A DNA stretch of 64,000 nt from Thelonectria olida (lineage: Eukaryota; Ascomycota; Sordariomycetes; Hypocreales; Nectriaceae). Position numbers and translations under genes: made by a program. Within the stretch, counting starts at the first letter, position 1. Each line of letters begins with the position of its first letter. Positions 24,801 to 35,134 of the stretch are shown here, one piece after another. The stretch covers positions 1 through 64,000 of the forward strand of contig JAGPYM010000082.1 in assembly GCA_020736575.1 (NCBI GenBank), written 5' to 3'. Under the pieces are notes generated by a model. It was given only the letters and a program-made list of their open reading frames with translations, did not search any database and was not told the DNA's origin.

Positions 24801-25115
24801 GGGCTACCTAACGCCTGTGTCGGTACCCCGAGCAATACTCTTGAAATGTCTCACCAATCCAATGTCTACGTTCGTAGTGGTATACAATCGTGATGTTATT
24901 CCCGTTCTGCCACTGGGCTCCTTTCGGACGGTTGGGGCCAGTGGCTTAAGCAATGTTATGTCACATTCATAGTCAGCGTTAGAGGTACAGCAAGTAAACA
25001 GTTGACCTCGCTGAACTGGCGTTTACTTCCTTGTCCTGGAAAATAGGCCCAAAATTTGAAGTAGATATGAGATACCGCCTATAAGCTGACCGATTGAACA
25101 GAATGGGACGATAAC
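21884..25115. other. 3.2 kb without a supportable gene
   Basis: Frames of 60-116 codons on both strands (for example 22,039-22,296 +, 22,959-23,309 -, 23,308-23,586 +, 23,863-24,099 +) have no recognisable motif and do not join through good splice sites into a longer protein. GC content is ordinary. It may hold decayed genes or repeats I cannot identify. Confidence 0.4.
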
Positions 25116-25661
25116 ATGACAAGCAGCCAGCTTCCGTGGGCTTTATATAGGCGATGGCCCCAACCAAGATCAATCGACTTGTCCTACCCAGTAACGATGG
25201 ACTCTGAGAAGGCTACACTTATTTTCTTCATGACCATCTTTGTACCAAAGCAGTCTGAGTTTAATCCCACAGAGCTGTTGCAATTTGGACTCGACAAGGC
25301 CTTCCAGCCTCATTGGATGACGCGGCTCAAGTACCTGGGGCTTCGTCCCTACAAGTTCTGCGGGCGGGTGGGCTGCGACAGCACAGAGGAATCTCAACAC
25401 GAGGGAATTCGACTTGGCGTTGCCTGCAAGGAACCGCAAAGCTTGAGAAATTTCTGCGAAACACTCGAAATCCACCTACAAGACAAAATTAAAGGTGCGC
25501 ATGTAATGTTACACGAGCAGCTACAACCAAGAGAAACGTGGGTTTCTTTCGCACGAAGACAAATGGATATTATCGGCAACGGATGGGAAAACGATCGCTG
25601 GTGGTATCCCGGTGACCATCGTAGTGTTCAGCGAGTGATAGACCAGCTAAGGTCCCGATAA
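25116..25661 (+). CDS. Hypothetical protein, 181 residues
   Basis: A single open frame from ATG 25,116; an internal ATG at 25,197 (MDSEKATLIFFMTIFV) is an alternative start. Coding-like composition includes an N-terminal hydrophobic strand, a Cys pair in YKFCGRVGC, a middle helical segment and an aromatic C-terminus (GNGWENDRWWYPGD). I do not recognise a family. It stands alone in a gene-poor stretch and could be the 3' exon of a longer gene whose 5' part is unclear. Function cannot be assigned. Confidence 0.4.
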   Translation: MTSSQLPWALYRRWPQPRSIDLSYPVTMDSEKATLIFFMTIFVPKQSEFNPTELLQFGLDKAFQPHWMTRLKYLGLRPYKFCGRVGCDSTEESQHEGIRLGVACKEPQSLRNFCETLEIHLQDKIKGAHVMLHEQLQPRETWVSFARRQMDIIGNGWENDRWWYPGDHRSVQRVIDQLRSR

Positions 25662-26766
25662 GGATGAAGGAGGCAGGAGGAAGGAGAGATCTAAGAGGTG
25701 GCACAAAGGCGGTTCGAAATCCCAAATAAACCTGGATCGAATTGCGAACATATGTTGGTCCTTAAATTTATGAGCAAACGAGAAGTATGTGATGGTGGCT
25801 AGCATGTCAAATCGACGCCTGATTTCACGTCACGAGGTTATGGAGGTCCTGAGATGAATTCCTTTACCAACGCTGGCGATGTTTTCCCGCCGTCTCATAA
25901 TGTTCAAGCCATCTATGGTTATTATCTACAATTATTACTATGATTTAAATTTGCGAGCTTATGAACTATGCTTTAAGTTCAAAGTGGTGTTGACGACTCA
26001 AAATATGTTCTATTCCACGGGGTGGGTGAATAATTCTGCAGACAGCGATGAGCAACAGGAGTTAGGCCTTTACGCTGCTTTGACCATCTCGCCATCTCTT
26101 TAAAACTATCCGTAGCATTTCCCATACCTCCCATGATATCGCAAGCCATCCGTCGCCCTCAAAATTTTCTAGAACATCTGTCTTCTTACGGGAGTGAATG
26201 TTCGCTCGAGCCCCAGAGAACGCGGTAGCAGGCAACCGACTTGCTAGAGCTTCTTCACAGAAGTTGTGTGTCAAGACAGAAGAGGCTGTGTCGCTAGGCA
26301 TCATGAAGAAAGTGATTTAATGCAAATCGAATCGTTATTCAACGGCCTCCATGTTTGGCGCCACATTTTGGCCGTCTCATGGCGACTTTCTTGCATGATA
26401 GAAGACATGTTGCAGCCCAGGTCATCGGCGCATAAAGCGCCTCTGCATGGTATGAACCAAAATGTGACTTTCTCTGTCAAATGGAATATAAGCATTTCAG
26501 TGCGCTCGCATTCGTGGAGTGCGCATTCTCTTTTGCCGTAGTGGCTAAAAGTTTGACATCCTCTTTATTCTGCTGACCGTGACAAGTACTTTTCTCCTCC
26601 CGATTTTCGAAAAGGTTCCGTTTCTCACCATCAGACGGGTCTCTGGGAGAGGCTTTTTTAATGGATGTGATACATTGAGATAGCCATGAATCGCAGACTT
26701 TTGTTCTTGCTTGTACCGGCTCTGTGCTTCAAACTTCTCGCACCGAGCCTTTATCTGTTGGAGATC
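25662..26766. other. No gene recognised
   Basis: Several frames of 60-90 codons without motifs. The minus-strand frame at 26,545-26,772 begins in the ligase fragment described next and continues into unrelated sequence, so it is a chimera made by the breakpoint. Confidence 0.4.
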
Positions 26767-27110
26767 AGCCACTTGTGTCTAGCCTTGTGCTCCTCGATGT
26801 GCTTGTGAATAGCTGTCGCCACTTCGCTATCCAGCTTACCAATCGCCTTTTTTCAAGTATGCTCTAGGCACTTCGCTAGCCCTAACATTAGGTACCTAGA
26901 TCATGGTGCAGTCAGCCATAAAGGGATGGGCGAGGAGGTGTGATTTAAGCTCCGCTGGGGCAACCTTATGGTCCTGCATAACGCGTCAGGGGTTAGATCC
27001 AGGGAATTGAACCAGTACCATGGATTGAGGTTAGAATACCTTAACTTTGATGAGCTCCTTAATTCGATCTATGATAATAAATTGCTCCCCCTGGGTCCAA
27101 CGTGTGCTGA
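26767..27110 (-). pseudogene. RIP-mutated 3' fragment of an acyl-CoA ligase gene (paralogue of 39,824-41,853)
   Basis: Read on the minus strand, this aligns base by base with the end of exon 5, the last intron and most of exon 6 of the intact ligase gene. It reads DRIKELIKVK, the intron with its GACGCGTTATGCAG end, then VAPAELKSHLLAHPFMADCT, a TAG, VPNVRASEVPRAYLKK and EEHKARHKW. Most differences are C-to-T or G-to-A (GATCCAGGTACCC became GATCTAGGTACCT), including the CAG-to-TAG stop. The intron is kept, so this is a DNA-level duplication. Similarity stops abruptly at 26,767 and fades beyond about 27,110. The catalytic Lys segment (SGKILRR) is missing, so it cannot work. Confidence 0.85.
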
Positions 27111-28029
27111 GTCAGCGGTATAGTAGGATAATGGTCGCGTAACCTCGCCTTACTCGACTCGCTTCATCTGCAAGGACTAAACCGGATTCCAGCGCAAGCG
27201 GATAAGCAGGTTGTACTGAGCCGAGTTTCACATGCATATTTCCGGACACGCAATGACTTGACCACTTTGGTCAGGAAGTGGCCTAGCTTGAAGGTTAAAT
27301 GCAACTAACCGTAAAAATAAAGCCTCATTGGTCGGCTCCCTTCCCCCCTTCCTTGTAGGAAGCTGGACGCTGTTTTCAGACGTCTTTTGCGAGATGTCTT
27401 CCATGATACCAGCAAAAGCTGACCGCGAGTAACGCTAAAGTTGAGAATTGTTCGGCCAATACCAGTTGATCCTAAGGTGAAAGTTACTTCTCATCTTCTA
27501 AGTTTATGTTATTTCTATTATTAGATGTAGGTTTTTGATTGCCCTTTATTTTTTAAACTTAGTTCGCCACAACAAGGCCTAGAGCTTATAAGGTAGCTGG
27601 AGCACCTCGTTGGTTGTGAACGTTGCGGTCAATGCCCAATGTTTTGCCCTTCGGCGTGACGATTAGAGGTGTCTGTAACACACTATCCTAGCTATTAACT
27701 ACAGTTCAGTTGCATCGATCGTCGATTGAAGATTACTACATGTCACACCTCCCATCTTGTTTGCCTAGACCTCAACGCCCTAATCCGTCTGCCAACGTAG
27801 CCCTACGATCCGCAATTTACCAGTTGGAAATCGACCAGATCGTTACACTCTCAATGTTATATCAAAGATCTCCTCGGCGCGTCCGTTCTTACATGAGTGA
27901 CATCAATGGTTTATATAAATTTGAAGACGAATATTCATGATTTTTAGACTTCCACTAGTACAAAGAGATCGGGAAAAGGCCCTCTCAGTCTCTCTCACCC
28001 GGTGCCTCGTTTAGTATGCAAGTCAAGCA
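27111..28029. other. No gene recognised
   Basis: The first 100 bases may carry more-diverged ligase sequence (a DGWNP-like stretch at about 27,200 on the minus strand). The rest has no supportable gene; a 76-codon plus-strand frame at 27,710-27,940 lacks recognisable features. Confidence 0.4.
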
Positions 28030-28500
28030 TTAGGCAGTGTTCGGGGCAGCGTTCCGTTTCCCTTCTGAGATAGTCCCAGAACCCGATTTGAGGACAACGT
28101 CTTGAAAAGGATTTATGTATGAGCTAGATCTGAACGAGATATCGAATTCGCTGGCGTCGACGACCAGAGCTCCAAATGATTTCCCGTTTGGAACACAGAT
28201 CACGGCATCGATCTCGATAGCTTTAGGGGTGTCGGGAGATGTGGTCGGAAAATAAATGATTTCCAGTTGTTGGTCTGTCTTTATGCATCTTACGACCCCG
28301 CCAGATCCCTCGTACGCCAGATTGATCATGATATCGTCAATTTCAGGGGAACATTTCTGATCGAATCGGATGTTGATCACGCCATTAAAGGACACATTCT
28401 GACCTAAATGGAAGAATTTAGGACTAATAGTTAGGTCAAGACGATCCCCAGAGACAACCGGGAATCCAATTCGTTGAAGCGACCGAGAAGGTGGGTTCAT
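28030..28500 (-). CDS. Beta-rich hypothetical protein, possibly a fragment of a fungal adhesin-like (DUF4097-type) protein
   Basis: ATG 28,500 gives 156 residues. The sequence is rich in alternating hydrophobic residues (LDLTISPKFFHLGQNVSF, AIEIDAVICVPNGKSFGALV, FDISFRSSSY), like fungal extracellular beta-helix or adhesin-type repeats. No catalytic motif is visible. A second frame immediately upstream (28,436-28,711, NPFNLESVNVEGQYTCM) has similar character and may be the same protein split by a frameshift or an unresolved intron. I treat the gene as possibly incomplete. Family assignment is a guess from texture. Confidence 0.35.
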   Translation of the reverse strand: MNPPSRSLQRIGFPVVSGDRLDLTISPKFFHLGQNVSFNGVINIRFDQKCSPEIDDIMINLAYEGSGGVVRCIKTDQQLEIIYFPTTSPDTPKAIEIDAVICVPNGKSFGALVVDASEFDISFRSSSYINPFQDVVLKSGSGTISEGKRNAAPNTA

Positions 28501-29461
28501 TGTAGACTATGACGATCTTAGCATTTGACACTGCGAACTTCTGGTTCGTAGAGTGGGTCATCATACTCGAATAAAGGTAAGATGGCGACAAGTCGGTTGA
28601 TTCGAAATGAGGTTGGAACTTCATACATGTGTACTGTCCTTCAACATTCACGGACTCCAAGTTAAAGGGATTTATAGATACCCAACAACGTCCAAATATA
28701 ATCAATCCCATTACATGCTTTCGCTATTCTACGGTCAGATATTGCTTATTAGAATTGACTTCCACGCAATTTAGACTCCGACACTCTTGGCGGGCAAATC
28801 CATCTTTGAACTATGGGATGTATGCCGCCTTCTGACATTGGTCGTCTCTTTTTGTACTGCACTCTACAATGTTGAAGCGCTAGACTTGTGTATAAGTATT
28901 CGTTCCCGTACAAGATTTCGATACTGAGCGAGTATGGATGAGAAGTTAGCAGAGCAAGCCGTTTACTGCCTTATGAACTGACGATCTAATTCAAGAGCAA
29001 TCTCTAGTTGCAAAAGAATTCTTTCGAATAGCATGAGGACATTGAAGGTAGTATAATTATAACTAATGAATAAGTAACATGGTTCAATTATTTTTATTCG
29101 TAGGGATATTTATAGCCTTTGCGGTAAAAACACGTCCAATATTTTTAACATGGGTAGCTTGATCCCAAGTGTGTCATAAACACACGAAAGTCGTATGGTA
29201 TTTCGTATCTTGGAGACTAAGAGATAGAACACTGCCCCATTTGGCCTAGTCACAGCCCGAATGTGTACCATGAGGCATGGGATATCGATTCATTATGGAA
29301 CTACGCTCTAGCCACTGACCTTGGGAAGCAATTTGGTGACCTCCCAAGCCTCAGCATTGGGATTAGAATTATATAGCCTACCCTCTCCCAATTTTTGTTA
29401 TTTTTATTTATTCTTCCGAGTAGAGTTAGCGGAAACCAATGTGCTCACGAGCCGCTGCTTC
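28501..29461. other. Possible 5' part of the preceding gene, then no gene
   Basis: 28,501-28,835 may hold the broken 5' part of the beta-rich protein on the minus strand. 28,836-29,461 is mildly AT-rich with no supportable gene and includes the terminator region of the HP1-like gene. Confidence 0.4.
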
Positions 29462-30868
29462 TCAATCGGAAACGAGCTTGATGTTGTCATTCAAGTATTG
29501 GAGCACCTAGAACGTGTCAACAGAAAATCAGGAGGCTGACTAGCAAATGGGATTGAGTCACCTTTCGTGGACATCTTTTATAGAGAATTTGCTTTGGATG
29601 CTTCGTGCTCTGCCCATCCTCCCAAGATACGTGAAATACGAGACTCCCACTGTCATCAAGATCATGCGCATCGATTGATTGGATTTTCTCTTCCCATGAT
29701 CCCGGAGGCAGGCCCTCCGTCATAACAGCAGCACACGAGGAAATCGTACGGCGATGTGTGTGTCCTCTCAATGTAGAGAGGTTTGGTTGCGACCTCGCTT
29801 CCGTCACTGCCACTCCATTCTCGATCGTGGTGATCCTTAAGTTGCTGTCGAGAAAGTGAATCACCTGGTGGATGTCAGTTGGGAAGACAGAAGTTGATGA
29901 ATTGGCGGGGCAAAAGGCCGGTGAGTTACTACTTTCTGAGGACATTTTTCATCGAGGACTTTCTTGGCATGTCGAGTCCTTATGCCATTCTCCCAACGAA
30001 CAAATCCGACGAGCTGTCCGCTACTGTCGAGATCCAATGCATCAATCGTGTTGATCTCATTTTCCCACGAGACCAGGGGAGGACTCCACTTCTTCCTGGT
30101 CACAGACGGGGCCACCTTTGTAGTGCGCTTGGTTTGTGGTGTTGGTGTTGAGTTCTTGTGTGAGGCGGTTTCGGCTTCTCGCTTTCGTTTCTTACCCTTG
30201 AGTGCTTTGCTGCTTCTCTTGGAGATGTTGTCTCGTCCGTCTTTCTTAGCAAAGTATGTGTTGATGAGATCGTCCCCGGATGCCCTAGAGGAGCACAGGA
30301 GGTGAGCAGCGTGGAAGTCGGATTTGATGTACGCGGATCATAATTCATACCTCATGTTTACCTCAGGCTCCCACGTTTGCCCATCCTTACCCTCATAGCC
30401 CTCCCACTTCACTAAGAATTCCAGCGTACCCTTGGGGAGCGATTAGTCATAGGCGTGGTGGAGCGATTGACAACATAGTTACATATTTATTGACGCGGTG
30501 TTGAAGAATCTCTTCAACGACAAACCTGAATTTATCAATATTTTAGAAAGCACAAAGCACATAGGGGCCTCACATGTTTTCATCAGATTTGCTGCCTGTG
30601 GACCATGATACCGGGCTCCCGCCAGTGGATGTTGCTGTGCGTTTTCGTGAAGATCTTTCGTCGAGTAATGCTGCACTCAGCTTAGTTGTATTCTGAACAA
30701 AGCTTGCACAACAGTAACTGGCGTGAAGGATAACGCCTATTAACCTATTTTGCGGTTTTGTGTACAATGGCTATTCGCCTTGGTAGGTGACTTATGATCA
30801 GGGAAGCAGAGGAGGTATTTATTGGTGAGGGTGAACTTGAAGGTGGACAAAATCTTACCGGAGAACAT
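29462..30868 (-). CDS. HP1-like heterochromatin protein: chromodomain plus two tandem chromoshadow domains
   Basis: Seven exons (30,859-30,868; 30,574-30,670; 30,483-30,525; 30,351-30,430; 29,933-30,284; 29,562-29,864; 29,462-29,506) give 309 residues in frame. Residues 37-86 are a chromodomain (FVVEEILQHRVNK, GTLEFLVKWEGYE, TWEPE) with the methyl-lysine cage F37, W59, Y62. A basic linker (KGKKRKRE) follows. Residues about 145-203 and 246-305 are two chromoshadow domains, each with SWE..I..IDA, W..G..T.H and (K/R)CP(Q/R)KV. HP1 proteins read H3K9 methylation and dimerise through the chromoshadow domain; most have one. Both copies are interrupted by an intron at the same site, just before the V(I/L) after KCPxK, so the second arose by exon duplication. 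The tiny first exon is the least certain part. Confidence 0.85.
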
Positions 30869-31596
30869 GTTGAATGGGTTGTCATTCGTTTGGAGGATTC
30901 CCAGTTCCTTTCCGGGATGGTGCTGTTTTTCTTGTCATATGTTAGGATCAGATGGCGGACTGAATCCTAGCGCTAAAAACACGGTCACTGGTCTTCGTAG
31001 GTCTCAAGTGTTTGACGAATACTCGGTTCATTGTTTTCCACTTTCGAAGTAGTTTGTAGCCGAAAGAAGGAGGACTTTCTCTCATCAAATTTTGCGGCTA
31101 GCGTTAAGATGGCCTTCACCTTGTGCCGTGTGTGGAGCGCTTTTTGAACCTAAGGCCTTAAAAGGGGGCTCGCAAATTTTGACCAGGTCCAAAGTGTCTT
31201 CCCAAGTCGACCAATCGAGTCTCCATTCTATCAGCTCTGCGAGGGCCAATGCAGCCAGAATTGGCCTACCAGTCTCCAGGTTTCTGTCTTCCCCTACTGG
31301 CCGAGCCTCCTGTGGATGTTGTAGCGCGGAAGTTGTGATCTTAGTCAACTGAGAACCACTGGGTCGCTCACTATAAGAGTGGCTAGACTAGGAGTAGGAG
31401 AAGGTCATACAAAAGTCATATAAACTATATCTCCTTTCGTTTTCAGGCCGCTCCGAGTTCGGGATGTACCACACATCACGTCAAACATCACTTGACTACA
31501 GGGCACATAACGAGACGAAGTATCCGCTCACAGAATTTTCATTGCAGCTTCGATAATTTAAAGCCATACTACTCATTTAACTACTTCATCAAAACG
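30869..31596. other. Intergenic, divergent promoters
   Basis: Lies between the HP1-like gene (minus) and the F-box/nucleotidyltransferase-like gene (plus), so it should carry both promoters. Antisense frames at 31,085-31,352 have no ATG or motif. No clear TATA box was seen. Confidence 0.4.
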
Positions 31597-32787
31597 ATGG
31601 AGACACCAACGGGGCTTTTTGAGCTGCTGCCGAACGAGCTTGTCCTATACCTCGCTACTTTAATGCCAATCGAAGACGTTGTATCCTTACAAGATGCAAC
31701 ACATAACCTCATACCCGTGCTAGTCGAACGCATCGACCCATCTCGGTACCTCCAAAGCATTGGTCCTTTCACTAACATCCCCGAGCTATTGGAGGTCATG
31801 GCGACGCATGGTGCCGTGCTCTCCGGGTCAAGAGCTCTGGAATACTTTGTTCCAGGGTCATGTACTCATAAATCTGATTGGGATTTCTACGTCCCTTCTG
31901 TGCCGTGTTCTGTGACAGCAGTCAAGAACGCCCTGGAGCAGTCTGGGGTGATGTTTGAATCTACACTCGCGTGGGCGGCTCGCAAATTGAGACAAGAAAC
32001 TACGGTAGTTTTGAGTCGAAGCCAGATAGTCTCCATCGCCTACGAAGCATTCTCCAGCGCACGTTCATGGTCAACGGAGCAGCGAAAAGTGATCAATAGC
32101 ATCCACCATCTGTACCCAGCACTCACAGACATGGGATTACACATCCGTAAAGATGGTTCGGTCCGCTGGATAGATGACATCATTCCCATTCTCATCCAGG
32201 AATGCGGCTCTGCAACCTTTCTTGAGCCGCGCGAAGCCAGAACTCATGGCTACCCAGAAAACGTTGCGGCGAAGGTCCTCTCTGGAATAGCCCGTCGAAA
32301 CGGGAGAACGGTTTCTGTTCAGTTAGTGGTCGGAGCTATAGATTCTAGAATGGCGTCCGTCACTGAAGGCTTATCTCGAACGGTGTTTGGAAGCATTTTC
32401 ACTTTCTATGGTAGCCATGTGCAGTGCATCCTGACCAAACATGTTGCTTTTCATATGTATTACCGCCTCGCGGCAGAGAAGAGGGCGTATCGATGGCAAA
32501 TCCCTGAACCCATCCGAGAAAGGGCGGAAGATGCCGTGGAAAAATATGTCTCTCGTGGATTTCGGTTTACAACAGCTTCTCAGAACGATGAATGGACGTT
32601 TCGCTCAGCCCAAGATAATGACTCTTTCTTCATCGAGCTCGACACTCATCAGTACTACTCTCCTCCCCTTTCACAGGTTAAGGAACTTCGGTGGCGCCAT
32701 GCCGGCGAGGTGATCAAGCCGTCCTTGCAGCCCAAAACGATTGATTCAAGAAACGAGTTGCTCTGCTTTGGAATAGTCAGTAGTTAG
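31597..32787 (+). CDS. F-box and nucleotidyltransferase-like fungal protein
   Basis: The ATG at 31,597 gives 396 residues without introns; the frame is open 35 codons upstream without ATG. Residues 6-45 (LFELLPNELVLYLATLMPIE) look like an F-box, which would bind Skp1. Residues 73-99 read AVLSGSRALEYFVPG followed by SDWDFYV, the G-S and D-x-D arrangement (Gly77-Ser78, Asp94, Asp96) of the polymerase-beta nucleotidyltransferase superfamily. The rest is unassigned. The family recurs in fungal accessory regions. It is transcribed divergently from the HP1-like gene. The substrate is unknown; the F-box part is a moderate call and the nucleotidyltransferase part is based on the motif. Confidence 0.6.
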   Translation: METPTGLFELLPNELVLYLATLMPIEDVVSLQDATHNLIPVLVERIDPSRYLQSIGPFTNIPELLEVMATHGAVLSGSRALEYFVPGSCTHKSDWDFYVPSVPCSVTAVKNALEQSGVMFESTLAWAARKLRQETTVVLSRSQIVSIAYEAFSSARSWSTEQRKVINSIHHLYPALTDMGLHIRKDGSVRWIDDIIPILIQECGSATFLEPREARTHGYPENVAAKVLSGIARRNGRTVSVQLVVGAIDSRMASVTEGLSRTVFGSIFTFYGSHVQCILTKHVAFHMYYRLAAEKRAYRWQIPEPIRERAEDAVEKYVSRGFRFTTASQNDEWTFRSAQDNDSFFIELDTHQYYSPPLSQVKELRWRHAGEVIKPSLQPKTIDSRNELLCFGIVSS

Positions 32788-32918
32788 CATTTGTAGGTCT
32801 ATTAGAGTCTCACGGTATCCATAACCAGCAACCAGCCTCTCTGGAGTAACTATCTGAAGCATACCCTGAATTGCTTTCAGGGTACCTCCGAGTGTTATGT
32901 AAACGTTAGACCAATACT

Positions 32919-32974
32919 GCAGCAGCAACAACAACAACAACAACAACAACAATGGTAATAATAACAATAATAAC
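32919..32974. repeat. CAA/CAG and AAT trinucleotide microsatellite
   Basis: About eleven CAR triplets followed by (AAT/AAC)n lie downstream of the F-box-like gene. The tract is outside any supported coding frame. Confidence 0.9.
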
Positions 32975-33480
32975 GGCTAGCATGTGTGCTTACCCCTAGA
33001 AGGGTTCTTTCGGAGCCTGGCACTCATTGAGCAGAGGTGAGTTCTGAAGAACTGCGGCGTTAACGATGTTCACCCGAGGCCGCGTGTAGAGGTGGTTCAT
33101 TTTCGGGGCTAGCCGAGATCTATTTCTGCCTCGAATGAACACTTGTGCTTTTCGGACCCTGAGAAAAAAAGCCAGAAAAGGCTCCTCTGCGTAGAGTCTC
33201 TTAATCCTCCATTTGAGACTGTAGCGATTCGGCAAGAAGCTGTTGATGTCATAGCCTTGATGCATGCATCTTAGTAGAGATCTTAATCATTATATCAAGC
33301 CCGCGAGTACACCAGTTTTTCGTAAGTCTAGATGCCAATTTCTCTTTAAACCCTGAAAATCTTTGCGTGTCATTTGCTACGTGGGCTTCAGATATTCTAC
33401 TGTCACAGTCCTATTAGCTCTTATATCAATCCCGATTATAAGCCGAGGTTTGGAACTTTTCCGCCATCGCATGCACCAAG

Positions 33481-34300
33481 ATGCAAATGGAACTCCCCCC
33501 CCATTTTCTCCTCTTTTCAATCTACCTAGGCATTCTTGTCTATCACACACGACATACAGCCCCGATTTATCGTTCAAAATTTAAAAGGTCAAGTTCTTTA
33601 CCATTGTTGCTGCATGCTAGCGCTGGGATATTTGAAGTTGCGAAATATCACATCGCTGGAGCGCATGGACCGATCGTCCCCGACTTTTTCGACCTGGTTG
33701 CTTGCTTGATACAGTCGGCAACCAACCTCATTCTTTCGAAGACGTTAGTACGAGGGGACAAGACAACTCGACCATCCTATCAGGCAGGCGGCCTCGTGCG
33801 GCCGTTCCTTAGTGCGGCTGCCTTTCTTGCTCACGATCCATTCCTGCATCAGGCTTCAGTGAAACTCCTCAATGCATTTGTGTATACTCGCATCTTGATC
33901 TTTTTGGGGAAGAGGTTGCGGCTCAACAAAGTTTATTCTTACTCCACCATCTATGCACACGGCGTATTTCTGGGAGCCTTGATGGCATTTTACGAGTCAA
34001 AACTTCCGGGTGGTGTGCCACTATACATTGCCGCAGTTGCCGTCATTACAGCACTGAACAGGTACACGTCTGAATATGCAGCTCTGTGAGTCATAGAAAT
34101 ACCTATATTATGAGGCTACATTTGAACGACTAACGTTGAAATACAGCCAGCTGAATGGGCAGCGAAGCTCACCAGGGCGATGGGTTATCCGATTCCTCAT
34201 CTGGGTCGGTCTCACAGAACTTGAAACTTTGAAAGAAAGTGGCAAACATTCTGAACTTCGGTTCAAGGTACAAGACATCTACACTGAAGATCAAGGCTAG
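33481..34300 (+). CDS. Multi-pass membrane protein of unknown function
   Basis: Two exons, 33,481-34,085 and 34,147-34,300, are separated by a 61-bp intron (donor GTGAGT, acceptor ACAG). The product is 252 residues and keeps frame. Hydrophobic segments suggest about six membrane passes (near residues 7-20, 62-85, 103-118, 128-145, 155-172 and 178-193), with a soluble C-terminal tail ending YTEDQG. An R-x-S-Y-Q-AGG loop is the only conspicuous polar motif. I do not recognise the family; similar small membrane proteins occur in fungal accessory and metabolite loci. The exon-2 frame and splice signals make the gene model solid even though its role is unknown. Confidence 0.6.
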
Positions 34301-35134
34301 GAGAACCCTAGTGAAGCTCTGATGGCCGGTCTAACAAATGAGCGCCCGAGGTGTAGCAAGGCAGCAATTCCCAATCTGTGTAGCGGTTGGAGACATGACT
34401 TTCACTTAGAGATGGAGAAGAAGGATTCAGTGCGGTGCTTTCAATGAAGTGATTTTGAACCCGTGTGGCATACTGAGAAACATCTCCTGTGCAACATAAC
34501 ATACCTGATGTACTGGTTCAACGTTTTGTTTGTAGGAGTTCCTCTTCCACCAAGGGCCGAGTTCTTCCTATCGCCGACGGCTGACAGAGGTCCCATGGAG
34601 TACATACGCTTGTTCAGTGCGGGTGTCTGTCTCAAATGAGCAGCAATCTAGATAGAACGGAGCGAACCATACGGAACATCCACGATCTTCTGTTGCGGAG
34701 ATAAGATAAAAAATGAGGCAGAGGTCGTTGCTTGGATGAGAGAGTATAGTGTGCGAGGCTCAGAACGAATATCGATTGATGTATTGTGGTGATAGTCTAA
34801 TGAAAGGATGGAAAATTTTAGTCTCTACAAAAGGCGAGCAGAAGCAATGGAGACGGAAGTTGACAGTATTGATTGCTTTGTGCGGCTCAGGCCACCAATG
34901 TAATTATCAAGGACCAGTAAAATAATCTCTGCTCTGTGCAGCGTCCCCAAACGCGCTTGATAGTTTTATTCGAAGGATGCATTGTAATGATTAAATCTCC
35001 ACCCAGGGCATTTTGCAACCTGCGGATTGGGGGAACGCAGTTTAGCAATCTGCCGTTATGTGGCTAACCCTTGTCGTAGATGAACCGAGTGGCTCCCTTC
35101 ACGGCTGCTAGTCTAGTCGCTGGCGCATTATATC
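34301..35134. other. No gene recognised
   Basis: Balanced sequence between the membrane-protein gene and the left inverted arm. Only frames of about 64 codons, without motifs. Confidence 0.45.

Noticed and set aside
25700..25730. tRNA-like T-arm GGTTCGAAATCC
   Set aside because: No matching acceptor stem, D-arm or anticodon arm in the flanking sequence on either strand.
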